In this document: positions 34,412 through 42,340 of the stretch, one piece after another | Numbering within the stretch: the stretch's first letter is position 1 | Layout of the letters: every line of letters starts with the position of its first letter | Origin: Azovibrio restrictus DSM 23866 | Lineage (GTDB): Bacteria; Pseudomonadota; Gammaproteobacteria; Burkholderiales; Rhodocyclaceae | Length of the DNA: 64,000 nucleotides | Direction of reading: 5' to 3' | Assembly (NCBI RefSeq): GCF_000429665.1 | Contig: NZ_AUCH01000006.1 | Coordinates: forward strand, 141,399 to 205,398 | The notes under the pieces: generated by a model | Databases searched by the model: none | The model's input: only the letters and a program-made list of their open reading frames with translations | Told to the model about the DNA's origin: nothing | Position numbers and translations under genes: made by a program

Positions 34412-35850
34412 AGCAGGAACAGGGTGGCGAGGCCCAGGAAGATGAAGAAGCCGCCGGAGTCGGTCAGGGCCGTGATCATCACCGAGCCGCCGATGGCCGG
34501 GTCTGCCCCCAGGCGCTGGCGCAGCATGGGGACGCCGACGCCGGCGAAGGCGGCGAGCAGCAGGTTCAGGGTCATGGCGGCGGTCATCACCGCCCCCAGG
34601 GAGGCGCTGTCGTACAGCCACCAGGCCAGGAAGCCCAGCAGGCCGCCCCAGAGCAGGCCGTTGATCAGGGCCACGCCGAGCTCCTTCTTGAGCAGCCGGC
34701 GGGTGGCGTCGGGCTTCACCTGGCCCATGGCGATGGCGCGCACGATCATGGTGATGGTCTGGTTGCCCGAGTTGCCGCCGATGCCGGCGACGATGGGCAT
34801 CAGGGCGGCCAGGGCCACCAGCTTCTCGATGGAGCCCTCGAAGGCGCCGATGACCCGGGAGGCGATGAAGGCGGTGACCAGGTTCACCGCCAGCCAGGAC
34901 CAGCGGTTCTTCACCGAGTCCCACACCGAGGCGAAGATGTCTTCCTCTTCCTTCAGACCGGCGTGGGCCAGTTGTTCGGCTTCCGATTCTTCCCGGATGA
35001 AGTCCACCACCGCCACCAGGGTGAGGCGGCCCACCACCCGGTTCAGGGTGTCCACCACGGGGGCGGACACCAGGTCGTAACGCTCGAAGGCCTGGGCGGC
35101 TTCTTCGGCCTCGTCTTCCGGGTGGAAACGGACGATGTCCTTGCGCATCACGTCCAGAACGTTCATTTCCGGGTCGTTGATGAGCAGGGCTTCCAGGGTC
35201 AGGACGCCGATCAGGTGCTCGTCCCGGTCCACCACGAAGATCTTGTCCGTATGGTCCGGCAATTCCTCGAAGCGGCGCAGGTAGCGCAGCACCACTTCCA
35301 GGCTCACGTCCTCCCGGACGGTGACCATGTCGAAGTCCATCAGGGCCCCGACCGTGTCCTCCGGGTAGGAAATGGCGGCCCGCAGCTGTTCCCGCTCTTC
35401 CGTGGGCAGGGCCTGGAACACGTCCTCCACCACTTCCTGGGGCAGGTCGGGGACCAGGTCGGCCAGGTCGTCCGTGTCCAGGGATTCGGCGGCGGCCACC
35501 AGTTCGTGGCGCTCCATGGACTCGATCAGGGTTTCCCGGACCGCGTCGGAGACTTCCAGCAGGATTTCCCCGTCCCGCTCCGCCTTGACCAGGTCCCAGA
35601 CCAGCAGACGCTCTTCCAGAGGCAGGGCCTCGAGGATGTAGGCCACGTCTGCCGGGTGCATCTTGTCCAGCTTGTGCCGGAGCTCGTTCAGGTTCTGCTT
35701 GTGGACCAGCTCCTCCACCAGGTCATGGCGGGGCATGTCCTGGCGATGCACCAGGTCTTCCACCAGCTTGTGCCGGGCGAGCAGGGCCTCCACCTCATGG
35801 AGGCGGTCCTGCAGGTCATCCGTGTCGGGGAGCTGGGTATCGTCGGTCAT
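34408..35850 (-). CDS. mgtE: Magnesium transporter MgtE
   Basis: 480 aa. N-terminal MgtE_N helical domain (EALPLEERLLVWDLV, LPQEVVEDVFQALP), two CBS domains (about 145-265) that sense cytoplasmic Mg2+, then five membrane spans from about residue 300, with the pore-lining motif PIVAGIGGNSGNQT and the later GLLWGGLLGFLAWW. The ATG at 35850 is preferred to an in-frame start at 35877. It overlaps the SDR gene downstream by 4 bp, an unusual neighbour for mgtE. Confidence 0.93.
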   Translation of the reverse strand: MTDDTQLPDTDDLQDRLHEVEALLARHKLVEDLVHRQDMPRHDLVEELVHKQNLNELRHKLDKMHPADVAYILEALPLEERLLVWDLVKAERDGEILLEVSDAVRETLIESMERHELVAAAESLDTDDLADLVPDLPQEVVEDVFQALPTEEREQLRAAISYPEDTVGALMDFDMVTVREDVSLEVVLRYLRRFEELPDHTDKIFVVDRDEHLIGVLTLEALLINDPEMNVLDVMRKDIVRFHPEDEAEEAAQAFERYDLVSAPVVDTLNRVVGRLTLVAVVDFIREESEAEQLAHAGLKEEEDIFASVWDSVKNRWSWLAVNLVTAFIASRVIGAFEGSIEKLVALAALMPIVAGIGGNSGNQTITMIVRAIAMGQVKPDATRRLLKKELGVALINGLLWGGLLGFLAWWLYDSASLGAVMTAAMTLNLLLAAFAGVGVPMLRQRLGADPAIGGSVMITALTDSGGFFIFLGLATLFLL

Positions 35851-35921
35851 GGTGCGGTGCCGCAAAGGTGGGCGCATTTTAGCATTGAAGCGGCGCCGCC
35901 CCGGGGCGCTTTCGCACCGCC

Positions 35922-36629
35922 TCAGGGGAGCTGGGCGGCGGGCATGCGGGCCAGGATGATGGCGGTCTTGCGGGCCAGGCCGGGGGCGTTGCGGTTGCGG
36001 TCGTAAAAGCGCGGATTGGGCACCATGGCCGCCAGTTTGGCGGCCTGGGAAGGCGTCAGCCGGGCGGCGCTGGCGCTGTAGTAGTGGTGGGCGGCGGCTT
36101 CGGCGCCGAACACCCCGTTACCCCACTCGATCACGTTCAGATACACCTCGAAGATGCGCTCCTTGTCCCACAGGGATTCGATCATCAGGGTGATCACCGC
36201 CTCCTGGCCCTTGCGCACCATGGACTTGGTGGGGCTGAGGAAGAGGTTCTTGGCGAGCTGCTGGGAAATGGTGGAGCCGCCGGCCACGAAGCGGCCCTTC
36301 TTTTGGTTCTTTTCCATGGCCTTCTGGATGCCCTCCCAGTCGAAACCCTCGTGGTCCACGAAGTTGGCATCCTCGGCGGCGATGATGGCCCGCTTCAAGT
36401 GGGGGGAAATCTGGGCGTAGGGGACCCACTGGTACTTCAGCTCCGCCTCCGGGGTCTTCTGGCGCAGCTCGTCCAGGCGCAGGCTCATGAAGTGGGTTTG
36501 CTGGGGCGGCACCCATTTCCACCACAGCACCCAGCCCAGCAGCCAGAGCTGGGTGAGCAGCAGCATGCCGAGCAGGACCAGCAGGCTCCACTTGATCCAG
36601 CCCAGGCAGCGGGCCAGCAGGCGTCCCAT
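35922..36629 (-). CDS. mtgA: Monofunctional biosynthetic peptidoglycan transglycosylase
   Basis: 235 aa. One N-terminal membrane anchor (about residues 12-36) and a GT51 domain: AIIAAEDANFVDHEGFDW with the catalytic Glu, GGSTISQQLAKNLFLSP, and RIFEVYLNVIEWGNGVFG. It polymerises lipid II glycan strands without a transpeptidase domain. Five bp after aroE on the minus strand, so part of the same transcript. Confidence 0.94.
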   Translation of the reverse strand: MGRLLARCLGWIKWSLLVLLGMLLLTQLWLLGWVLWWKWVPPQQTHFMSLRLDELRQKTPEAELKYQWVPYAQISPHLKRAIIAAEDANFVDHEGFDWEGIQKAMEKNQKKGRFVAGGSTISQQLAKNLFLSPTKSMVRKGQEAVITLMIESLWDKERIFEVYLNVIEWGNGVFGAEAAAHHYYSASAARLTPSQAAKLAAMVPNPRFYDRNRNAPGLARKTAIILARMPAAQLP

Positions 36630-36634
36630 GGGGT

Positions 36635-37465
36635 TCAGCCCTGCAGCTCGGCGCGCAGCCGGGCCAGCAGGGCCCCGGTTTCGGGGCGCTGGCCGCGCCA
36701 GACCTGGAAGGCTTCGGCCGCCTGTTCCACCAGCATCCCCAGTCCGTCCGCCAGGCGGGCGGCGCCGGCTGCCCGGGCCTGGGCCAGGAAGGGGGTGTCT
36801 CCCTGGCCGTACATCATGTCGTAGGCCAGGCTGCCCGGGGCGAACAGGCCCGCCGGCAGGGGCAGGGCGGCGCCGCCCAGGCTGGCGGAGGTGGCGTTGA
36901 TGAGCAGGTCGAACTGGCGCCCGGCCAGTGCTTCGAAGCTGCCGCCGCCCACGGGGAGATCGGCACCGGCGCTGAATTCTGCGGCCAGGGCCTGGGCTTT
37001 TGCGGGACTGCGGTTGGCGATCTGGAGGCTGGCGGGGCGGCGCTCCAGCAGGGGCAGGATGGCGCCCCGGGCGGCGCCGCCAGCCCCCAGCAGCAGGATG
37101 CGGCGGCCTGCCAGGGGGCAGCCCAGGTTGGCTTCCAGGTCCTGCACCAGGCCGGCCCCATCGGTGTTGTCACCGCAGATGCGGCCGTCCGCCAGGCTCA
37201 GGGTATTGACCGCCCCGGCCGCCCGGGCCCGGGGGCTGAGCGCGTCGCAGAGGCGGAAGGCTTCTTCCTTGAAGGGCACGGTGACGTTGGCACCCTGGCC
37301 TCCCTCGGCCATGAACTGGCGCACGGCGGCGGCAAAGCCGTCCAGGGGCGCGAGCCGGGCCTCGTAGTGGAGGTCCTGGCCGGTCTGGGCGGCAAAGGCG
37401 GCGTGGATGCGGGGGCTTTTGGAATGGGCAATGGGATTGCCGAACACGGCGTAGCGTGCAGTCAT
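36635..37465 (-). CDS. aroE: Shikimate dehydrogenase
   Basis: 276 aa. NADP-dependent reduction of 3-dehydroshikimate. Substrate site GNPIAHSKSPRIHAAFA, catalytic Lys in NVTVPFKEEAFRL, Asp in GDNTDGAGLV, and cofactor loop LLGAGGAARGAI are all present. Length normal. Its start is preceded, four bases upstream, by a heptanucleotide tandem repeat instead of an evident Shine-Dalgarno site. Confidence 0.94.
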   Translation of the reverse strand: MTARYAVFGNPIAHSKSPRIHAAFAAQTGQDLHYEARLAPLDGFAAAVRQFMAEGGQGANVTVPFKEEAFRLCDALSPRARAAGAVNTLSLADGRICGDNTDGAGLVQDLEANLGCPLAGRRILLLGAGGAARGAILPLLERRPASLQIANRSPAKAQALAAEFSAGADLPVGGGSFEALAGRQFDLLINATSASLGGAALPLPAGLFAPGSLAYDMMYGQGDTPFLAQARAAGAARLADGLGMLVEQAAEAFQVWRGQRPETGALLARLRAELQG

Positions 37466-37468
37466 GGG

Positions 37469-37517
37469 GTGAGTGGTGAGTGGTGAGTGGTGAGTGGTGA
37501 GTGGTGAGTGGTGAGTG
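37469..37517. repeat. Seven perfect tandem copies of GTGAGTG
   Basis: Heptanucleotide unit GTGAGTG repeated seven times without a mismatch, directly upstream of the aroE start (which reads on the minus strand, so the unit is CACTCAC in the transcript). It fills the -4 to -52 region of aroE and part of the 91-bp gap to the TonB gene. Confidence 0.95.
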
Positions 37518-37556
37518 GGGGGCTCCTCGACTCATCACCCTCTACGCTCGACTGCT

Positions 37557-38423
37557 TTACTTGGTCTCGATGCTGTCGCTGCGGGTGAAGGTCCAGGCCC
37601 GGGTGATCACCAGCTGGTCCGTGTCCCGGCTGATGGCCGGGGGGAAGGGGGCGTAGGGGCCGGCCATCTGGACGATGCGGCGGGCCGCGTCATCCAGGAT
37701 CTGGTGCCCCGAGGAGCGGTCGATGCTGATGGTCAGCACCTCCCCGTCCCGGCCCAGGGTCACGGTCAGGGTCAGGCTACCGTAGAGCTTGCCCCGGGCG
37801 GCCTCGGGATAGTTGAGGGTGCCCACCCGCTCCACCTTCTGGCGCCAGTCCTCGATGTACTGGGCAAAGCGGTATTCCTGGGTGCGGGCACCCACGAACT
37901 TCTTGCGCGGCCGCTTGTTGTATTCCTCGGTGTTCTTGGCGATCTCGCCTTCCAGGCGGGCCATGGCCCGGGCGGCCTCGGCCAGGTCCAGGCCGTTGAC
38001 CGGCGTGGGCGGCTGGGGCACCGGCTCCATGGCCTTGTCCTGGGGCTTGGTCCGGGCCTGGCTGGCCTGGGCCAGCAGTTCCCGCTGCCGGGTTTCCAGT
38101 TCCTGGACCCGGCGCTGCATGTGCTCCAGCTGGTCCCCGGTCTGGGACTGCTGGGTGGGCGGCAGGGGGGTGGCGGTGCGCCGCTCCTGGTCCGTGTTGC
38201 CGCCCCCGTCCAGATTGGCCTGGGCCAGGGCCTGGGCTTCCCGGGGCTTGCTGGCGCTGCGGCTGTTGACCAGGATCACGTCCAGGGCCTTGTCCTGGAG
38301 CTTCTTCGAGGCTTCGGGGAAGGTGAAGTGCAGGGACAGGGCCATCCCGTGCAGCAGGAAGGAGGCGGTCAGGGCCAGGCTGAAGGTGGAAAACTGGGGG
38401 AGGAAGGCGGTCCGCTTCGACAT
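37557..38423 (-). CDS. TonB-family energy transducer-like protein
   Basis: 288 aa. A single N-terminal membrane span (about 14-33), a proline/glutamine-rich periplasmic spacer with a coiled-coil stretch (MQRRVQELETRQRELLAQ), and a C-terminal TonB fold: YIEDWRQKVERVGTLNYPEAARGK and GSLTLTVTLGRDGEVLTISI. No ExbB/ExbD is adjacent. Such stand-alone TonB-like proteins of betaproteobacteria have uncertain partners. The gene starts 3 bp after the RNase II-like stop. Confidence 0.83.
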   Translation of the reverse strand: MSKRTAFLPQFSTFSLALTASFLLHGMALSLHFTFPEASKKLQDKALDVILVNSRSASKPREAQALAQANLDGGGNTDQERRTATPLPPTQQSQTGDQLEHMQRRVQELETRQRELLAQASQARTKPQDKAMEPVPQPPTPVNGLDLAEAARAMARLEGEIAKNTEEYNKRPRKKFVGARTQEYRFAQYIEDWRQKVERVGTLNYPEAARGKLYGSLTLTVTLGRDGEVLTISIDRSSGHQILDDAARRIVQMAGPYAPFPPAISRDTDQLVITRAWTFTRSDSIETK

Positions 38424-38426
38424 GGG

Positions 38427-40346
38427 TCAGTCCTGGGCTTCTCCGGCAAGGTCGTCGGCCTCGTCGGGGGCGGGTTCATCGGCCAGCTCGGGCAGCACCT
38501 CCAGCAGGTGGCAGCGCACTTCCAGGCCGAGGAAGTCGAGGCCATCCACCCCCAACACCACGCGCCGGCCCGGGGCCAGTTCGGGGAGGCCGGGAATGCG
38601 GCTGAGCAGGGGCAGGTGGTCGAACTTGACCAGCTCCTCCCGGCGCACGGTGGCGCCGATCTGCTGCACCTGTTCCTGCTGCAGCCAGCGCAGGCACCAG
38701 TAGCGTTCCAGGTTGCGCTGGAATTCTCCGTAGGCGGCGTAGGTGAGCTCGAAATCGCGCATGGCGGCGAACAGTTCCGCCGAGCGCTGGGCGAAGGGGG
38801 GCGTCTGGCCCGTCAGGCAGGCGGCCAGCTGCCACTGGTTGACCAGGTCGCAGTAGCGCCGCAAGGGGGAAGTCATCCAGGCGTACTGGGGCACCCCCAG
38901 GCCCTCGTGGGGCTGGGGCTGGGTGGTCATGCGCGCCTTGCCGCCGGTCTGGGCCCGGTACAGGCAGGCGATGTTGTGCTCGGCCAGCAGGCCGCCCCAG
39001 GTGGAGTTGGCGACGATCATCAGTTCCGCCACCAGCTTGTCCAGGGGGCTGCCCCGCTTTCTTTCGCTGATTTCCACCCGGCAGTTTTCTGGATCGGCCA
39101 GGTCCCCGTGGATGGCGAAGTTGTAGTCGTTGATGCCCTGGGTGGCCGAAGGCTTGCCGCGCCGGCCTTCGCAGGCGTTGGCGAAGCGCCAGAGCAGGTG
39201 CAGCTCGTCCTTGAAGGGCTCGTCGGGCAGGGGGCCGTCCACGGTCTCGGCGTTGAACCAGGGCTCCACCTGGTGGTGGCGCAGGTTGGCGGCGATGTGC
39301 ACCAACTCGGCCCGGGATTCCTGGTCCTGGATTTCCAGGTTGTCGTCCACCGTCAGGTACAGGGACAGGGCCGGGCAGTCCCGCCCCCCTTCCAGGGTGT
39401 AAGCGCCCACCACGGCGTCCGGCAGCATGGTGATCTTGTGGCCGGGCATGTACACGGTGGACAGCCGCGCCCGGGCGATGGCGTCCAGGGGGCCGCCCTG
39501 GGCGATGGCCAGGCCGGGGGCGGCGATGTGGATGCCGATGCGCCAGCCCATGCCGGGCAGGCGGGTGACCGAGAGGGCGTCGTCCACCTCGGTGGTGTGG
39601 GCGTCATCAATGGAGAAGGCGCGCACCTCGGCCCGGGGCAGGTCGGTGGGCCAGGGCGGGGTGTCCACGGCGGGGAAGCCGGTGCCCTTGGGAAACTGGT
39701 CCAGGAGGAAGCGGCGGAAATGCACCTCGTAGGGGGATTTCAACGCCCCCACCTGGAGCAGCAGCTCGGGAGTGCTGCAGCCCAGGGCTTCGCAGGCGGC
39801 CTCGAAGGCCTTGATCTCGGGCCGGTTCCGGTCCGGCTTGCCGAGCAGGCTGTCGGCGTAGGGTGCCAGTTCCGGGGGCAGGCGGCCTTCCTTCAGCGCC
39901 TGGACCCAGGCTTCGATGGCGAGGGCCTGCTGACGCTTTTTTTCAAGAGCGGCCAGAGCTGCCTGGAGAATGTCGGCAGGGGCTTTGCGGAACCGCCCTT
40001 TGCCCTTGCGATGGAAGTAGACGGGAGCTGCGTGCAGGGCGAGCAGCAGCGATACCGCTTCCGGCGCCGTGGGCTCGTGGCCGAAGTAGTCTCGGGCCAG
40101 ATCAAGAAATAGAAATTCGGCGTCACCCGCCACCTCCCAGAGGAATTCCGCTTCCATGTCGGCGCTCAGGGCTTCGGCCTGCTCCAGGATCTGGCTGGGG
40201 GCAGGGGCGGCAAAGCGCAGCAGCACCTGGGCTGCCTTGATCTTGCTGCGTTTTCCCGAGGGCATTTCCACCTGCAGGGACGTGTCGTTGTCCGTCAGGA
40301 TGGTGCCGGCCTTGAAGCCGCCGTCTTCTTCAAATAGTACGTGCAT
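38427..40346 (-). CDS. RNB-domain (RNase II family) exoribonuclease
   Basis: 639 aa from the ATG at 40346 (MHVLFEEDGGFKAG); an in-frame ATG at 40373 overlaps the preceding esterase gene. The RNB domain is visible in the region AFSIDDAHTTEVDDALSV, with the conserved Asp cluster for Mg2+, followed by RIGIHIAAPG. Members degrade RNA 3'-5'. The C-terminal region is short and an S1 domain is not obvious. It lies between the YqiA-like esterase and the TonB-like gene. Confidence 0.85.
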   Translation of the reverse strand: MHVLFEEDGGFKAGTILTDNDTSLQVEMPSGKRSKIKAAQVLLRFAAPAPSQILEQAEALSADMEAEFLWEVAGDAEFLFLDLARDYFGHEPTAPEAVSLLLALHAAPVYFHRKGKGRFRKAPADILQAALAALEKKRQQALAIEAWVQALKEGRLPPELAPYADSLLGKPDRNRPEIKAFEAACEALGCSTPELLLQVGALKSPYEVHFRRFLLDQFPKGTGFPAVDTPPWPTDLPRAEVRAFSIDDAHTTEVDDALSVTRLPGMGWRIGIHIAAPGLAIAQGGPLDAIARARLSTVYMPGHKITMLPDAVVGAYTLEGGRDCPALSLYLTVDDNLEIQDQESRAELVHIAANLRHHQVEPWFNAETVDGPLPDEPFKDELHLLWRFANACEGRRGKPSATQGINDYNFAIHGDLADPENCRVEISERKRGSPLDKLVAELMIVANSTWGGLLAEHNIACLYRAQTGGKARMTTQPQPHEGLGVPQYAWMTSPLRRYCDLVNQWQLAACLTGQTPPFAQRSAELFAAMRDFELTYAAYGEFQRNLERYWCLRWLQQEQVQQIGATVRREELVKFDHLPLLSRIPGLPELAPGRRVVLGVDGLDFLGLEVRCHLLEVLPELADEPAPDEADDLAGEAQD

Positions 40347-40353
40347 CGGGGAA

Positions 40354-40926
40354 TTATAAACCGGCAAATTCAAGGATTTGGGGAATGAAACGGGGAAACT
40401 GGGTGAAGCTGTGGTCGCCGCCGGGAAGAATCACCTGCTTGCAGCCGGCATAACGCTCCCGGGCGTCCCGGAAGTCGAGCACTGGGTCGCCCTCTTCCAG
40501 CAGCAGCAGGTAGCGGGCCGGGTCCGGGTGGGGCACGTCCAGGGCCCGCAGCTGGGCGCCATGGGCTGCGGTGAACACGAAGCTGCTGTCGTCGTGCAGG
40601 CTGGTCTGGGGGCCCAGGAACAGGTTCAGGTCGATGCGGCTCAGCACCGCCGGGTTGATCAACACGGCGCGCAGGTCGAAACGCTCCGCCAGCCAGGTAG
40701 CGTAGTAGCCTCCCAGGGAAGAGCCCGCCAGGGTGACAGGGGCCCGGCAGTCCCGCAGCAGGGTTTCCAGCATGGCGATGGCCGCTGCCGGCTCCCAGGG
40801 CAGGGCCGGGGCCAGCAGCTGCGCCCCCTGGCCCCGGGCTTCCATGGCCGCCTGCAGCTCCCGCACCTTCCAGGAGCGGGGCGAGGAGCGGAAGCCGTGC
40901 AGATAGAGGATCAGCCCGCCTGCCAT
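40354..40926 (-). CDS. YqiA-like alpha/beta-fold esterase
   Basis: 190 aa. LYLHGFRSSPRSWKV near the N-terminus (oxyanion side), nucleophile elbow AGSSLGGYYATWLAE, acidic residue in GDPVLDFRDA and C-terminal His in PGGDHSFTQFPR. This is the YqiA/YcfP group of small esterases; the substrate is unknown. It overlaps the end of uppP by 16 bp and precedes the RNB gene by 7 bp. Confidence 0.85.
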   Translation of the reverse strand: MAGGLILYLHGFRSSPRSWKVRELQAAMEARGQGAQLLAPALPWEPAAAIAMLETLLRDCRAPVTLAGSSLGGYYATWLAERFDLRAVLINPAVLSRIDLNLFLGPQTSLHDDSSFVFTAAHGAQLRALDVPHPDPARYLLLLEEGDPVLDFRDARERYAGCKQVILPGGDHSFTQFPRFIPQILEFAGL

Positions 40927-41735
40927 TGCACCGCTCCCGTCCAGGCTGTGAGCAGCACCACGCAGCCGAACACGATGCGGTACCAGGCGAAGCCGATGAA
41001 GGTATGGTTGGAGATGAAGCGCAGCAGGGCCTTGACCGTGAGCATGGCGGCCACGAAGGAGGCCACGAAGCCGACGCTGAAGACCGGCAGGTCCTCCAGG
41101 CGCAGCAGCTGCCAGTTCTTGGCCACGTCGTAGACGGTGGCGGCGAACATGGTGGGAATGGCCAGGAAGAAGGAAAACTCGGTGGCCGCCTTGCGGGACA
41201 GGCCGAACATCAGCCCCCCCATGATGGTGGCGCCGGAGCGGGAAACCCCGGGGAACATGGCGATGGACTGGGCGAAGCCCACCTTCAGGGCATCTTTCCA
41301 GCCCATGTCATCCACGGCCTGGACCCGGGGATGGTAGGCCCGCTTCTCGATGTAGAGGATCAGGAGGCCGCCGCCGATCAGGGCCAGGGCCACGGTGACG
41401 GGGTTGAACAGATAGGTCTTGATGGTGCTGTGGAACAGCACCCCGAGCACGGCGGCGGGCAGGAAGCCCACCAGCAGCAGGCTGGCGAAGCGTTGCTGCA
41501 CCGGGTCCGAGGCCAGCCCGCCCAGGGCCTGGCCGATGCGCTCCCGGAAATGCCAGCACACGGCCAGGATGGCGCCCAGCTGGATGACGATCTTGAACAC
41601 CTTGCTCTGCTCGTCCGTGTAGTCCAGCAGGCTGCCGACGATGATCAGGTGGCCGGTGGAGGAAATCGGCAGGAATTCGGTCAGCCCCTCGACGATGCCG
41701 AGGATCAGGGCTTTCAGGAGCAGGATGGGGTCCAT
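40911..41735 (-). CDS. uppP: Undecaprenyl-diphosphatase UppP (BacA)
   Basis: 274 aa, multi-pass membrane enzyme that recycles undecaprenyl pyrophosphate to the monophosphate lipid carrier for peptidoglycan and O-antigen. The two signature motifs are GIVEGLTEFLPISSTGHLI near residue 13 and SIAMFPGVSRSGATIMGG near 170. ATG 41735 is used because the family begins MDxxxLLKAL; an upstream in-frame start at 41768 lacks support. Confidence 0.95.
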   Translation of the reverse strand: MDPILLLKALILGIVEGLTEFLPISSTGHLIIVGSLLDYTDEQSKVFKIVIQLGAILAVCWHFRERIGQALGGLASDPVQQRFASLLLVGFLPAAVLGVLFHSTIKTYLFNPVTVALALIGGGLLILYIEKRAYHPRVQAVDDMGWKDALKVGFAQSIAMFPGVSRSGATIMGGLMFGLSRKAATEFSFFLAIPTMFAATVYDVAKNWQLLRLEDLPVFSVGFVASFVAAMLTVKALLRFISNHTFIGFAWYRIVFGCVVLLTAWTGAVQWQAG

Positions 41736-41758
41736 GGGTGCAGCCGGGCAAAGGGCGG

Positions 41759-41767
41759 ATTCTAGCA
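41759..41767 (-). promoter_or_regulatory. Extended -10 candidate for uppP
   Basis: Minus-strand TGCTAGAAT, ending 23 bp before the uppP ATG, giving a predicted leader of about 17 nt. A short perfect inverted repeat CGCT-TTTT-AGCG lies just upstream (41781-41792). No clear -35. Confidence 0.42.
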
Positions 41768-41859
41768 CCGGGGTTGCCGGCGCTTTTTAGCGGTTTGGTA
41801 TCAGCGGCCCCGGCCGGGGAAGGCGGTGCAGCAATCCTCCCGGCCGGGCCGGCCTGGGG

Positions 41860-42276
41860 CTACTGCAACTGCGTGAAGTCGGGATGACCTTGCAGAAGCT
41901 GGTAGGAGATCGGGCCGTTGCGGGGGTCGGTGGGGCCCTCCCAGGCGCTGCCCAGGGCCCGGCCCTGGAGCTCCAGGCAATATTCCCGGGGCTCACGGCC
42001 CGGGGGCAGGGTGGTCACGGTCAGGCAGACGCTGTCTTCGGTGGCGCGCCAGCTGCCGGCGCTGCTCCGGCCGTTGGGGGCCAGTTGCTGGAAGTGCTGG
42101 TCCGCATGGAACTGGATCAGGGTGGGGCCGAACCAGTTCTTGACCAGCAGGGTGTTGCCGGACACCAGCTGCCCGGGGGGCTGCGGTGCCTCATCCATGG
42201 CCAACCCGGTCTGGGCGAAGGCGGCCAGCAGAAGGGCGGTCAGGCCGCGGAAGCTGGGGCGAGGGGAGGTTTGCAT
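41860..42276 (-). CDS. Small exported orphan protein
   Basis: 138 aa. Signal peptide about residues 1-26 (hydrophobic GLTALLLAAFAQTGLAM). The mature part has a lipocalin/avidin-like look: NTLLVKNWFGPTLIQFHAD, SAGSWRATEDSVCLTV and PREYCLELQGRALGSAWEG, with two cysteines. No family recognised. GC and codon use are native. It lies alone, 64 bp downstream of the DUF4139 gene on the same strand and 91 bp before the uppP promoter region. Confidence 0.6.
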   Translation of the reverse strand: MQTSPRPSFRGLTALLLAAFAQTGLAMDEAPQPPGQLVSGNTLLVKNWFGPTLIQFHADQHFQQLAPNGRSSAGSWRATEDSVCLTVTTLPPGREPREYCLELQGRALGSAWEGPTDPRNGPISYQLLQGHPDFTQLQ

Positions 42277-42340
42277 GGTAGATCTCCGGTGGGGAAAGGG
42301 GCGGCCCCGGTAGGTTGGGGCCGGATGGAGGGGCTTGGCC

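Noticed and set aside
40352..40357. TATAAT on the minus strand just before the RNB gene start
   Set aside because: It coincides with the stop codon of the esterase gene and would give a transcript starting at the ATG; chance overlap is more likely, and coupling to the esterase gene explains expression.
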